Origin: a virus
DNA length: 45,773 nucleotides
Direction: 5' to 3' (one strand)
Virus record (IMG/VR): IMGVR_UViG_3300047356_001191
Location: 1-45,773 of that record
Of the stretch, positions 37,455-45,714 are shown piece by piece. Every line of letters starts with the position of its first letter. Positions within the stretch are counted from its first letter, which is position 1. The position numbers and the translations under genes were made by a program. A model generated the notes under the pieces. The model had not been told where the DNA came from and made no database searches. It saw nothing but the letters and a program-made list of their open reading frames with translations.

Positions 37455-38786
37455 TTAAGTTAAAATATAATTTCTTAAAAATTCTGTATTTTTATAAATC
37501 CAATTTAATATGATAGATTTATTTTCTTTTATTTTTGGTAAGTTCTCTGTATAAATTCTTTTAGCATCTTCTAATGAAATTTTATCAAGTGCCTCAATTA
37601 GATAATCCATTTGTATAATCGGGTCATCTTCTTCTAAAAATAGTGGGTTGATTCCCAATTCTTTTATAAATGTATGACCACCAAGTTTTTCAAATTCTTT
37701 ATAGAATCTATTAGCTCCAACTGATACAAATAACTTTTCAAAGAAAATTCCATGATAAGTTTTTTCTGACCAGAATCCATATAATTTATCCCAAAGGATA
37801 TGTGTTTCTGCAATAACTTCTATATAACTTTCATTATACTCTTGATTAACAATATTTTGTGTACTATATTCAAATCTTAACTCCTCACCTAAAGGGTCTT
37901 TTATATCTTTATAATACTCTTTATCTTTATAAAAATCTCGATTCCAATATTTCTTTATAGCTGGTTTTAATGTTTGTGCACCATCTGTATATAAATTATC
38001 ATCATCTATAAATCTATGGTATTCATCTAAAAACCATTTATTCATTGTAAGATATCCTCTATCAACTAAACCACTTTCAATACATTTATTGATAAAATAT
38101 AATCTATGATATCTTGGTTTACCACCCAACATACCAAAAACATAAGGTCTTTCTTCTATTGGGGTTACCAAAGTATTTAACCAATCATTATAAACTTCAT
38201 CACCCATTTCCATTTGAGGTCTATTGTTTGGACTAACATCATATGCTAAGATATCGTAAACGTAATTCCAAAGAGAGTAAAAAGTATTTACAGTAGTATT
38301 TTTACAATCTTCAAATAGTGGATAATCAGAAAATCTTATGAAATCAAAATCATATGGGTGATTACATGCAGAATAATGGTCGGTTTCATAATCCAATGGT
38401 TCAAAATATGAATTAGCTAAAACTACCTTTACATTTCTTTCTTTGTATATTTTTTCTAATTTCTTAATATACGAAATACCATATCTCTGAAATAAACCAA
38501 CAAATACAGATACAAATATCCATCTATCAGCCACTATGATTAAATCATTTGTTGGGTTATATAGGATATTATTTTTTGTCTTTTCCCAAAAATTTGTTTG
38601 GTTTTTCCATTCAGGAGAATTCCATTGAATTTCCTCATATCCCTCACCAATAATTTTCAATCTATAAGTTTCTTCATTATATTCTAAATCAAAAATAGAA
38701 TCATTTTTTTCTTTTTCTATTAATTTGAAATTAGATTTACCAAATAATGAAAATATCTGAGATTGTTTAGCTACTATATTAATCAT
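37455..38786 (-). CDS. Hypothetical protein, possible glycosyltransferase-like, 443 aa
   Basis: Soluble. Contains FGMLGGKPRYHRLYFINKCI (about 218-237), a P-R-x-H-R motif seen in hypothetical sugar-transfer-like proteins of viruses, followed by GLVDRGYLTMN. Then comes ESYIEVIAETHILWDKLYGF (about 318-337), SEKTYHGIFFEKLF and GGHTF. The last part matches the 351-residue protein at 186-1241 in outline. The two may be distant paralogs at opposite ends of the window. A GT-like function is inferred from motif order only. It follows the 545-residue methyltransferase with five bases between. Confidence 0.52.
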   Translation of the reverse strand: MINIVAKQSQIFSLFGKSNFKLIEKEKNDSIFDLEYNEETYRLKIIGEGYEEIQWNSPEWKNQTNFWEKTKNNILYNPTNDLIIVADRWIFVSVFVGLFQRYGISYIKKLEKIYKERNVKVVLANSYFEPLDYETDHYSACNHPYDFDFIRFSDYPLFEDCKNTTVNTFYSLWNYVYDILAYDVSPNNRPQMEMGDEVYNDWLNTLVTPIEERPYVFGMLGGKPRYHRLYFINKCIESGLVDRGYLTMNKWFLDEYHRFIDDDNLYTDGAQTLKPAIKKYWNRDFYKDKEYYKDIKDPLGEELRFEYSTQNIVNQEYNESYIEVIAETHILWDKLYGFWSEKTYHGIFFEKLFVSVGANRFYKEFEKLGGHTFIKELGINPLFLEEDDPIIQMDYLIEALDKISLEDAKRIYTENLPKIKENKSIILNWIYKNTEFLRNYILT

Positions 38787-38791
38787 ATACT

Positions 38792-40429
38792 TTATTTTTT
38801 ATGAAATACAAATATAGGTTCAAATTTATATGCCTTACCATCATATTCAACTGCATTCTTAATTCCACTTTTAGAAGGGTCTAATCCAACCATTCGTGTC
38901 ATTAACATTTTTAACTTACCTTTATACTCACATCCTAAATCATTTAAGATATCAATTGAATCTTGTTCAAGTGGATAATATAAACTTTCACCTATCTTAA
39001 TATCAGCAATATTCCAAAGAATATATCTATCATTCTTTAGATACTCGTAAATCGTTGTTAGAGTAGGTTTTAAGAAGTTATCTCTCCAATCTTCATACTC
39101 ACCATACGCTTTGAAAGATTGTTTCTCATCTTGTGAATATTGTTCTCTGTTAAAGTATGGAGGTGAAGTAAATGAAATATCTAATTTACCTTTGTACTTT
39201 TGGAACTTTGGATTGTTTGAAATTAGTTCTGAACCATCTTGGAATAACTCATAAGTGTTACCTTGTTTTTTAACATCAAAGAATGTAGTTAATTTATCTG
39301 AGAAATCATCTACACAATTATCATTATAAAACTTAGCCATATACTCATAACGAGAAATACCTTCTTCATCTAAGAAGTTATCAGGATTAGGGTCTGTACC
39401 AACATAGTGGATTTTCTTACGAGAACTCATTGCTCCTAAGATTCTACCACCCCATCCACTTGATGAATCATAAATATGTAATGGTTCATCTGTATCGATA
39501 TGATTAGTATAGTTTTCGTAAATCCACTTTGCAGTTAATGCAGGGAAGTTTACTGCAGGTTGTCCACAACTCAATCTAAATACTTGTAGTATCTTTGGGA
39601 AGATACCAGAATCTTTTTCATACCAACGTATTTGATAAAGATAAGTTTGTGTTGTACCAGCTTCAGATGTCCATGATGATTCTATTCTATCTATATTAGA
39701 TAATTGTGTATCATTAAGATAACCACTATCTTTCAATTCTTGAACTTGTTCTGATTTTAAGTAAAGATTTTTAGAACCAATATATTCTTGATTAAATGTA
39801 CCATAGTTATCGAGAGTTTTTGTATTTACTTTTGAAATCCAAATACCTAAATCAGAATATTTACCATTAAATACCTTACCATCGTGTACATCTTTGATAA
39901 AATCAATAGCACCTTGTCCATTCCAAAATGGATTCTCATCTTTCTTATCTACAACAGAACGAGACCATGAATACATAGAATCTCTTTTTACTGCTCGTTT
40001 CATAATACGAACAAATTTATCTTCCATTGTTGGGTCTGAGAAATGGTCATAAATAGATAAACCACCATCAGCGGATTTACCACTTGAAATCTTTGTTTTT
40101 AACATTGTAGGAAAAAACTGATTTACAACTGATGCATCTTTATTAAAGTTTTTAATAATACCCAATGATTCATCATCACCACTTAAATCTTTTTCCCAAT
40201 ACTTTGCTGGGTTGGATTTAAGTTTCTTAAAGTTTTTGATAATACCTTCTTCATTCTTACCAATAACAGGTGGAGTTCCTCTTTCATCCCATTGTTCAGT
40301 AACTTCTTTACGGAGTAAACGAGCCCAAGACACAAACTCATCATCAGTCATTTCTAACAACTGATGATAAGTAGTATTGGATTTAAACTCACTAAATCTA
40401 CTCTTTTCGTAAAAGTATTTGTTACTCAT
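38792..40429 (-). CDS. TSPPYF DNA methyltransferase-like protein, 545 aa
   Basis: N4/N6 amino-methyltransferase type: SAM-binding motif I YDSSSGWGGRILGAMSSRKK (about 324-343), VGTDPNPDNF with the acidic SAM ribose contact, and catalytic motif IV ISFTSPPYFNRE (about 425-436). The N-terminal 300 residues are unlike standard methyltransferases (FVRIMKRAVKRDSMYSWSR) and may carry DNA recognition. It overlaps the sliding-clamp stop by one base, so it is co-expressed with a replication gene and could modify newly made DNA. The shared motif I/IV pair with the 418-residue protein indicates a family of two. Confidence 0.75.
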   Translation of the reverse strand: MSNKYFYEKSRFSEFKSNTTYHQLLEMTDDEFVSWARLLRKEVTEQWDERGTPPVIGKNEEGIIKNFKKLKSNPAKYWEKDLSGDDESLGIIKNFNKDASVVNQFFPTMLKTKISSGKSADGGLSIYDHFSDPTMEDKFVRIMKRAVKRDSMYSWSRSVVDKKDENPFWNGQGAIDFIKDVHDGKVFNGKYSDLGIWISKVNTKTLDNYGTFNQEYIGSKNLYLKSEQVQELKDSGYLNDTQLSNIDRIESSWTSEAGTTQTYLYQIRWYEKDSGIFPKILQVFRLSCGQPAVNFPALTAKWIYENYTNHIDTDEPLHIYDSSSGWGGRILGAMSSRKKIHYVGTDPNPDNFLDEEGISRYEYMAKFYNDNCVDDFSDKLTTFFDVKKQGNTYELFQDGSELISNNPKFQKYKGKLDISFTSPPYFNREQYSQDEKQSFKAYGEYEDWRDNFLKPTLTTIYEYLKNDRYILWNIADIKIGESLYYPLEQDSIDILNDLGCEYKGKLKMLMTRMVGLDPSKSGIKNAVEYDGKAYKFEPIFVFHKK

Positions 40430-41154
40430 TAAGATTGAATTTCTACAAGATAATAATTTGATTCGTAGTTATCTACTTCAAAAGAAATGTGTGCTAAACC
40501 TTGAGATGAAATCTTCAAAGTAGCATCTGTTGCCTCTTTGTTAGCAACTAATATTTCTTTTAAGAAGTTTGCTGAGAATGAGATTGGGTCTACTTTATCT
40601 TTTGAACAAGTACAATCAACATCAATGTTAATTCTATTTGTATTGATATTAGAATATCCTAAGATAATTTGACCAGAACCATTTTTACCATTACCACAAG
40701 TGAATGTAAAGTTATTCTCATCTGCAAGTGCACCTTTAGCCTTGATAAACTTTGAAATAAAGTTTGAATCTAATTTGATTTCAGTATCAAACTCTGGTAA
40801 TTGTTTTAAATCAGGTACATTAGGAATAACTGATAAATCAGCTAACATATAATTTACATTAGTTGAACCATCTTTGAATTTTAAAGATACTGGTTTCCCA
40901 TCAATATCATTGATTGAGAAATCAACATCGTTTCCTAATACTGATAACATTTTTGTAAGTTTGGTTGTATCATATACACCGAATGATGCATCTGATGAAT
41001 CAAACTCTTTCATAGTAACACTACCCAAAACAGATTTATCATCTGAAATGAATGATGTTGTAAGAGAACCATCTTTTGATTCCCATTTTACAGATTCTAC
41101 TAAACCTGCAAGATTGTACTTCGATACGAAGCGATTTAATGATTGTTTTTCCAT
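40429..41154 (-). CDS. DNA polymerase sliding clamp, gp45-like, 241 aa
   Basis: Sliding clamp of T4 gp45/PCNA type: two-domain ring subunit of the right length (T4 gp45 is 228). LNRFVSKYNLAGLVESVKWE at the start, SVTMKEFDSSDASFGVYDTT and KLTKMLSVLGNDVDFSIND in the first domain, and NRINIDVDCTCSKD, SFSANFLKEILVAN, then ISSQGLAHISFEVD-type last strands. It forms a trimer and tethers gp43. First gene after promoter copy 5, leader about 25 bases. Confidence 0.85.
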   Translation of the reverse strand: MEKQSLNRFVSKYNLAGLVESVKWESKDGSLTTSFISDDKSVLGSVTMKEFDSSDASFGVYDTTKLTKMLSVLGNDVDFSINDIDGKPVSLKFKDGSTNVNYMLADLSVIPNVPDLKQLPEFDTEIKLDSNFISKFIKAKGALADENNFTFTCGNGKNGSGQIILGYSNINTNRINIDVDCTCSKDKVDPISFSANFLKEILVANKEATDATLKISSQGLAHISFEVDNYESNYYLVEIQS

Positions 41155-41184
41155 TTTTTTACTTAATTATAATTTATAGTTGTA

Positions 41185-41215
41185 CAAATATACGAAATTT
41201 ATTTGAATTATCAAA
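41185..41215 (-). promoter_or_regulatory. Bacteroidetes-type promoter (copy 5), drives the sliding clamp operon
   Basis: TTTG at 41212-41215, 19-base spacer, TATATTTG at 41185-41192, preceded by TTTCG. A full match to TTTG ... TAnnTTTG and the best copy in the set. ATG of the clamp gene 30 bases downstream. Confidence 0.87.
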
Positions 41216-41216
41216 G

Positions 41217-43733
41217 CTAAAAGTTAAAAAACTTTTCAGCTGTTCTTTGTTCACTCACAACATCTCCCCATCCGATTGCATCAAAGAAATCTTGTAGTTT
41301 GTGTTTGAGTTCTCTTTCGAAGATTTTATTGTGGTCAATATAAGTTGCAATAAATTCTTCTATCTCTGGTGGGTCTGAATAACCTGTAAATGCCAATCCA
41401 TCTATTCCAAGAGGATTATCTTTAAGGTAAACCCATTTTACTTTATCACCATTTTTCATTGGTTCATATTTGAAAGGAGCTTTGAAATGTTGTAAACAAT
41501 CGTTATATAAGATTGCCGCCTTAACATGAGCAGGAGTTCCTTTCATCATTGAGAATCTTTCTCTCTTACCTTTCGGCATATACTTCTTAAGATTCTTTAC
41601 TGCTGAGTTCTTAGCAATTTCAGATGTAGGTCTGTTTATCATATTCTTTTTAAAATCTAAAACATAATCTGAAATTTCTTCTTCTGTTTTACCTTTTAGA
41701 ATATCAATCAAAACTGTACCCATACATTCTTGGAATGCTTTAGGGAATGAACTTCGTTTAACATCTAATCCCTTTACATCTAACTTATCAACAGGTACAC
41801 CATTATCTGATATAATCCATTGTGCGTATCTTTTCTTTGCAATCCACAATCCTGCCTTTGCAACATATTCTTTCTTAATCTCTAATCTGTGTTTATCAAC
41901 ATCTACATTGAAAATCTTTGTAGAAAGGATATCATAGAAATCATTAAGGTAATCTTGCATCTCTTCTGCAATCTCATTTACATAACCAGCAATTGTATCT
42001 TGGTCTTGTTCCTTCCAATTAGGAATTCTTTTATCCATTAAAGGAACTGCTGAGAAAAATACAGAATCAGTATCGATGTATATGTTAGAGTCAGCATCAG
42101 GAGTACCAAGCTCCTTGTTGTACTTGATATTAGCCATATCCGCAGTTGATTTAATAACTGTCTGTCCTGTTGTGGTAACAGCGGTAGCATTATCAACATC
42201 ATAGAACCTAAAGGCAGGAAGCCCAAGCACACCATATAAAGAGTTAAGTAAAATCTTCTGAACCAACTGACGTTTGTGATAGAAGGCATATTTTTCATCA
42301 TCTCCTGCTTTCCCATATTTTTTCATTTCATTTTTATACTCAACTCGTTTTTGAAACCACAAGTCAAGAATACCTGGTATACAACCAACCTCATCTGTTC
42401 TATAAAGTACACCATTAGATGCTACTGCGAACTTAGATTGTTCTAAATATTTTTTTAAATTTTCTTTTGATATAGAATCATCTCCTATGTAGTAAGTATC
42501 AACTTCTCCTTTTACAAACTTGTTTGCATCCCAATCTTGAATCTTACCAATCTTGGTTTCAGGTGAAATATTTACAGTCATAATAATAGAAGGATATAGG
42601 GAGGTTAAATCCAAATCATATATCCAATCATACTTACCAACGATTGGTGCCTTTACATAAGCCCCTATAAACTTCTCTTCATTGTTATCACGAATAGCTT
42701 GCATTCGTTCTTGTCTATCCGCTGGTTTATTTGGTGCAACTAAGTTTCTTCTTCTTAGATAAGTTAACATCGCTCCTTCAAGATACTTTGATGAGTAAAC
42801 AAAATCTTCATATGGTACATGACCAGCATGACAAATACCTCTACATAAATCAATGAACTGAAGTTTCTTATCAAAATCTACAACAAGTTCAACATCCACT
42901 AAGTTATACTCAATAAACTTTTCAATATCATCTCTGAATAATTGGTCTAAGTTTCCATCGTATTCAATTTTACCTCTACCTAATTCTATTTGAGCAATAG
43001 TATCCAATCGATAGTTTGGAAGTTCACCATAGTTGTAAATCTTATAAAGAGTGATATAATCTAAATAAGATACACCAGCCATAAAATATCTTTTACGATA
43101 AGGAGACCAGAAACATTGTCCGATTGGTGATAATCTATTTGCCTGTCTTTCACCTAACAATCTTTTGATTCTGTTGTATAACATTGGTGTATCGAAATAA
43201 TCAATATTCCAACCTGTAACGATTGATGGATTAATCATTTCATATAGTTCGAGATACTTCATTAACATATCTCTTTCATCTTTGAATGGAATTACGATTG
43301 CCTTATCGGTAGTTTTTTCTACCATCAATCCTTCCTTATCCATTACCAATACCCAATATTGATTTGTAGCCGAATCGTGAAGTGCAATTGAAGTAAGTTC
43401 ATTCTTAGCCTCTTCGGGATTTGGTAATCCACTTGTCATCTCACACTCAATATCATATGTAAGTACAACATGACCTTCTGATACATCATCTGTTTCAGAA
43501 TATAAATCTACTAAAGCTCTTGTAGTTTCTGGTACATCTGATTCGAATAATTCAGGGTCATCCTTCTTAAACTTATAAATTTTAGTTAGTTTATCCCCAT
43601 AAATAGAAGTGTGTTCACCTCTCTGTGCTTTTTCATAAGCATAACGAGTGTAAGGAAACGATGAATATCCTCTTTGGTCATCCCAAAGATGGATTAAATT
43701 TCTTTCTCGTTGATAATAAATGTTTTGATACAT
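41217..43733 (-). CDS. Family B DNA polymerase, gp43-like, 838 aa
   Basis: Replicative polymerase with 3'-5' proofreading. Exo I TYDIECEM (Asp94/Glu96), Exo II GWNIDYFDTPMLYN, Exo III EYNLVDVELV. Polymerase motif A DLTSLYPSIIM (about 372), motif B KILLNSLYGVLG (about 492), motif C IYIDTDSVFF (about 553). T4 gp43 is 898 residues. The C-terminus is EKFFNF, like a short clamp-binding peptide. The ATG is only six bases behind the promoter -7 box of copy 6, so its mRNA is probably nearly leaderless. All catalytic Asp are intact. Confidence 0.95.
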   Translation of the reverse strand: MYQNIYYQRERNLIHLWDDQRGYSSFPYTRYAYEKAQRGEHTSIYGDKLTKIYKFKKDDPELFESDVPETTRALVDLYSETDDVSEGHVVLTYDIECEMTSGLPNPEEAKNELTSIALHDSATNQYWVLVMDKEGLMVEKTTDKAIVIPFKDERDMLMKYLELYEMINPSIVTGWNIDYFDTPMLYNRIKRLLGERQANRLSPIGQCFWSPYRKRYFMAGVSYLDYITLYKIYNYGELPNYRLDTIAQIELGRGKIEYDGNLDQLFRDDIEKFIEYNLVDVELVVDFDKKLQFIDLCRGICHAGHVPYEDFVYSSKYLEGAMLTYLRRRNLVAPNKPADRQERMQAIRDNNEEKFIGAYVKAPIVGKYDWIYDLDLTSLYPSIIMTVNISPETKIGKIQDWDANKFVKGEVDTYYIGDDSISKENLKKYLEQSKFAVASNGVLYRTDEVGCIPGILDLWFQKRVEYKNEMKKYGKAGDDEKYAFYHKRQLVQKILLNSLYGVLGLPAFRFYDVDNATAVTTTGQTVIKSTADMANIKYNKELGTPDADSNIYIDTDSVFFSAVPLMDKRIPNWKEQDQDTIAGYVNEIAEEMQDYLNDFYDILSTKIFNVDVDKHRLEIKKEYVAKAGLWIAKKRYAQWIISDNGVPVDKLDVKGLDVKRSSFPKAFQECMGTVLIDILKGKTEEEISDYVLDFKKNMINRPTSEIAKNSAVKNLKKYMPKGKRERFSMMKGTPAHVKAAILYNDCLQHFKAPFKYEPMKNGDKVKWVYLKDNPLGIDGLAFTGYSDPPEIEEFIATYIDHNKIFERELKHKLQDFFDAIGWGDVVSEQRTAEKFFNF

Positions 43734-43738
43734 ATGTA

Positions 43739-43769
43739 CAAATATACGAATTATTTTTCAAATATCCAA
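43739..43769 (-). promoter_or_regulatory. Bacteroidetes-type promoter (copy 6), drives DNA polymerase
   Basis: TTGG at 43766-43769, 19-base spacer, TATATTTG at 43739-43746 preceded by ATTCG. The polymerase ATG (43731-43733) begins five bases after the -7 box, so transcription should start at or next to the start codon. The -33 part lies in the final codons of the 418-residue gene. Confidence 0.85.
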
Positions 43770-45007
43770 ATCGGTTCACAAAAAGTTTTATCTTGATTTT
43801 CTTCTGAATTCTTTAGAGTTTCTTCTTTATATTGATTTTGGTTATGTTCAGTTTGTTTTACAGTTCCAGCTCCTCCACTATTGGGTCTTTTTGCCATTTC
43901 CATACCGATACATCCCTTATATGTTAGTCCTTTGGATTCTAAAAACTCACACATTGGTTGTGTTATTTCCTTCCAATCTTTTCCACCACCACCTTTTTCT
44001 GAAGTGTAAACATCTGCAATATTGATTGCCATCTTACCACCTTTCTTAAGTGTTGGTATAATTTTTTCTAATGTCTTATGTAAGAAATATTCATTCCATG
44101 CATTAATAGATTCATATCTAATCCAACTTTGAGTATCATCATCACCATATCTTTCTACATTAAAGTAAGGAGGTGATGTAAAAACCAAATCAAAATAATC
44201 TTGGTAATCTGAATAATCAAAATCTTCTGCTGGTGATTGATGTAAATCTACTTTTGTTGGATTTTCAAAGAATGTAGTATGTTTTTGATAAAACTCAGCC
44301 TGTTGTTTATATAAAGGATGATTTTCTTTTCTTGGGTCAATCCCAACATAATGAGTAACAGTTTCACTTGCACAAGCACCACTTAACCTATCTCCCCAAC
44401 CTGCCGAAAAATCACAGAGTTTCTCACTACCAAAAAATTCAGTAAGTGCCTTGGTAACATTTGGTTTGTGTTGAGATGCAATATATTTTCTTAATCCAAT
44501 CATTACTCTTAACTCTTTCTTACCAACTTGTGGTAACTTCAAAGTATAAGCAGCTCCCATTAAAGATATCATAAACGGTCTCGTTCGCCATGTTCTGGCA
44601 GGGCCTGGATATCCACTTGAACAAATACTCCATCTGTTTTTTTCTTGGAAGAAATTAGATGAAAGATTTCCTAAGTTATATCTTTTAAAGTAAATTGGTT
44701 TACCATCATAGGTAAGTGGATATTTAGATTCTCTTGATTGCCTTTGAAACCATTTCCCTTCTTTTATCAGTTCGTGATATCTGATTCCTTTTAGCTTCAT
44801 ATAATCATCTCGTGCATCCTCAATCGTGTACTTATCTGTAGCGTAAGGAAGTGGATACTTCATAAACAAATCAGCCAACATTTCCTTTACTTGGTCTTTG
44901 GGATACGATTCTTTTAAAGTTTCCCAATCTTCAGGACTTATTGTTGGAAATTCTCCATCATATCTACCCTTCTCGTATTTTGATAATATATCTTCGGCGT
45001 TAGTCAT
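43751..45007 (-). CDS. TSPPYF DNA methyltransferase-like protein, 418 aa
   Basis: Paralog-like partner of the 545-residue protein. Motif I LCDFSAGWGDRLSGACASE (about 200-218), VGIDPRKENHPLYKQQ, motif IV LVFTSPPYFNVERYGD (about 276-291), then KGGKMAINIADVYTSE. The N-terminal 190 residues contain YFKRYNLGNLSSNFFQEKNR and RTWRTRPFMISLM and may form the target-recognition part. Amino-methylation of adenine N6 or cytosine N4 is expected. It is in the same operon as the HD-domain hydrolase and stops shortly before the polymerase. Confidence 0.75.
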   Translation of the reverse strand: MTNAEDILSKYEKGRYDGEFPTISPEDWETLKESYPKDQVKEMLADLFMKYPLPYATDKYTIEDARDDYMKLKGIRYHELIKEGKWFQRQSRESKYPLTYDGKPIYFKRYNLGNLSSNFFQEKNRWSICSSGYPGPARTWRTRPFMISLMGAAYTLKLPQVGKKELRVMIGLRKYIASQHKPNVTKALTEFFGSEKLCDFSAGWGDRLSGACASETVTHYVGIDPRKENHPLYKQQAEFYQKHTTFFENPTKVDLHQSPAEDFDYSDYQDYFDLVFTSPPYFNVERYGDDDTQSWIRYESINAWNEYFLHKTLEKIIPTLKKGGKMAINIADVYTSEKGGGGKDWKEITQPMCEFLESKGLTYKGCIGMEMAKRPNSGGAGTVKQTEHNQNQYKEETLKNSEENQDKTFCEPIWIFEK

Positions 45008-45658
45008 TTATATCTTAACAGGATTTTGTCTTTCAATACAAGTACTCATTGAATCAGCCCAATGTAGAATATATCCTATCGGAGTTCTCTGTTGAGAATT
45101 TGGGTTATAAGTTTTTAAATATTTTTTGTTATCCTCATCATACATCCCATCAGCCAATCTCATACCAAAATATTCTTTCTTAGTATATTTTAATTCATAT
45201 TCACTTAAAAGGTACATTGTTCTATCAGTATGAGATAGATACCATATATCAGGATTAGTTTCAAAATACTTTCCTTGATTCTTTATGTGCCAATCAGATT
45301 TATTTTTGTGATAGTGAAGTAATCCTTTCTCACCAAGTTTTCCTAAATCATGGTGAAATGCTGCAAATAATAATTCTTCTTGTGTAAAGTCAACTTTACC
45401 ACCAGCCTCTTGAAATATCTTCATCATTCTCAATGAGTTTCTAGCCACATTTAAAATGTGGTCGATGTATCCTCCTTCATAAGAGTTGTGATAATTCACA
45501 TTTCCACTCGCTGGAGATACTAATAGGTTTGGCCCTAACTCATCCATTGAGTACATATGTAATAATTTTTCTAATCTTTCACCTTCGAAAGATTTCTTAA
45601 TAGCTTCTATAAACTTGTTATAGTTCTCTTCGAGTTGTTTTTCGTTGTATTTATGCAT
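45008..45658 (-). CDS. HD-domain phosphohydrolase, 216 aa
   Basis: Metal-dependent phosphohydrolase of the HD superfamily: His in GGYIDHILNVARNSL (about 69-83), the HD pair in FAAFHHDLGKLGEKG (about 103-117), and further His and Asp in YLSHTDRTMYLL and MRLADGMYDE. Substrates may be nucleotides, cyclic nucleotides or nucleic acid ends. HD proteins of this size occur in T4-like phages. First gene after promoter copy 7. Adjacent (no gap) to the 418-residue methyltransferase. Confidence 0.75.
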   Translation of the reverse strand: MHKYNEKQLEENYNKFIEAIKKSFEGERLEKLLHMYSMDELGPNLLVSPASGNVNYHNSYEGGYIDHILNVARNSLRMMKIFQEAGGKVDFTQEELLFAAFHHDLGKLGEKGLLHYHKNKSDWHIKNQGKYFETNPDIWYLSHTDRTMYLLSEYELKYTKKEYFGMRLADGMYDEDNKKYLKTYNPNSQQRTPIGYILHWADSMSTCIERQNPVKI

Positions 45659-45683
45659 AATTTTTAAGTTTTATTTGTATTTA

Positions 45684-45714
45684 CAAATATACGAAATTAT
45701 TCTGAATTATCCAA
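45684..45714 (-). promoter_or_regulatory. Bacteroidetes-type promoter (copy 7), drives the HD hydrolase operon
   Basis: TTGG at 45711-45714, 19-base spacer, TATATTTG at 45684-45691 preceded by TTTCG. The HD gene starts 25 bases downstream. The -33 box lies in the last codons of the partial upstream gene. Confidence 0.85.

Noticed and set aside
38455-38475. Another TTTCGTATATT copy as an eighth promoter
   Set aside because: It lies inside the 443-residue gene, ends in A-A-G instead of TTG/TTA, and has no gene start nearby.
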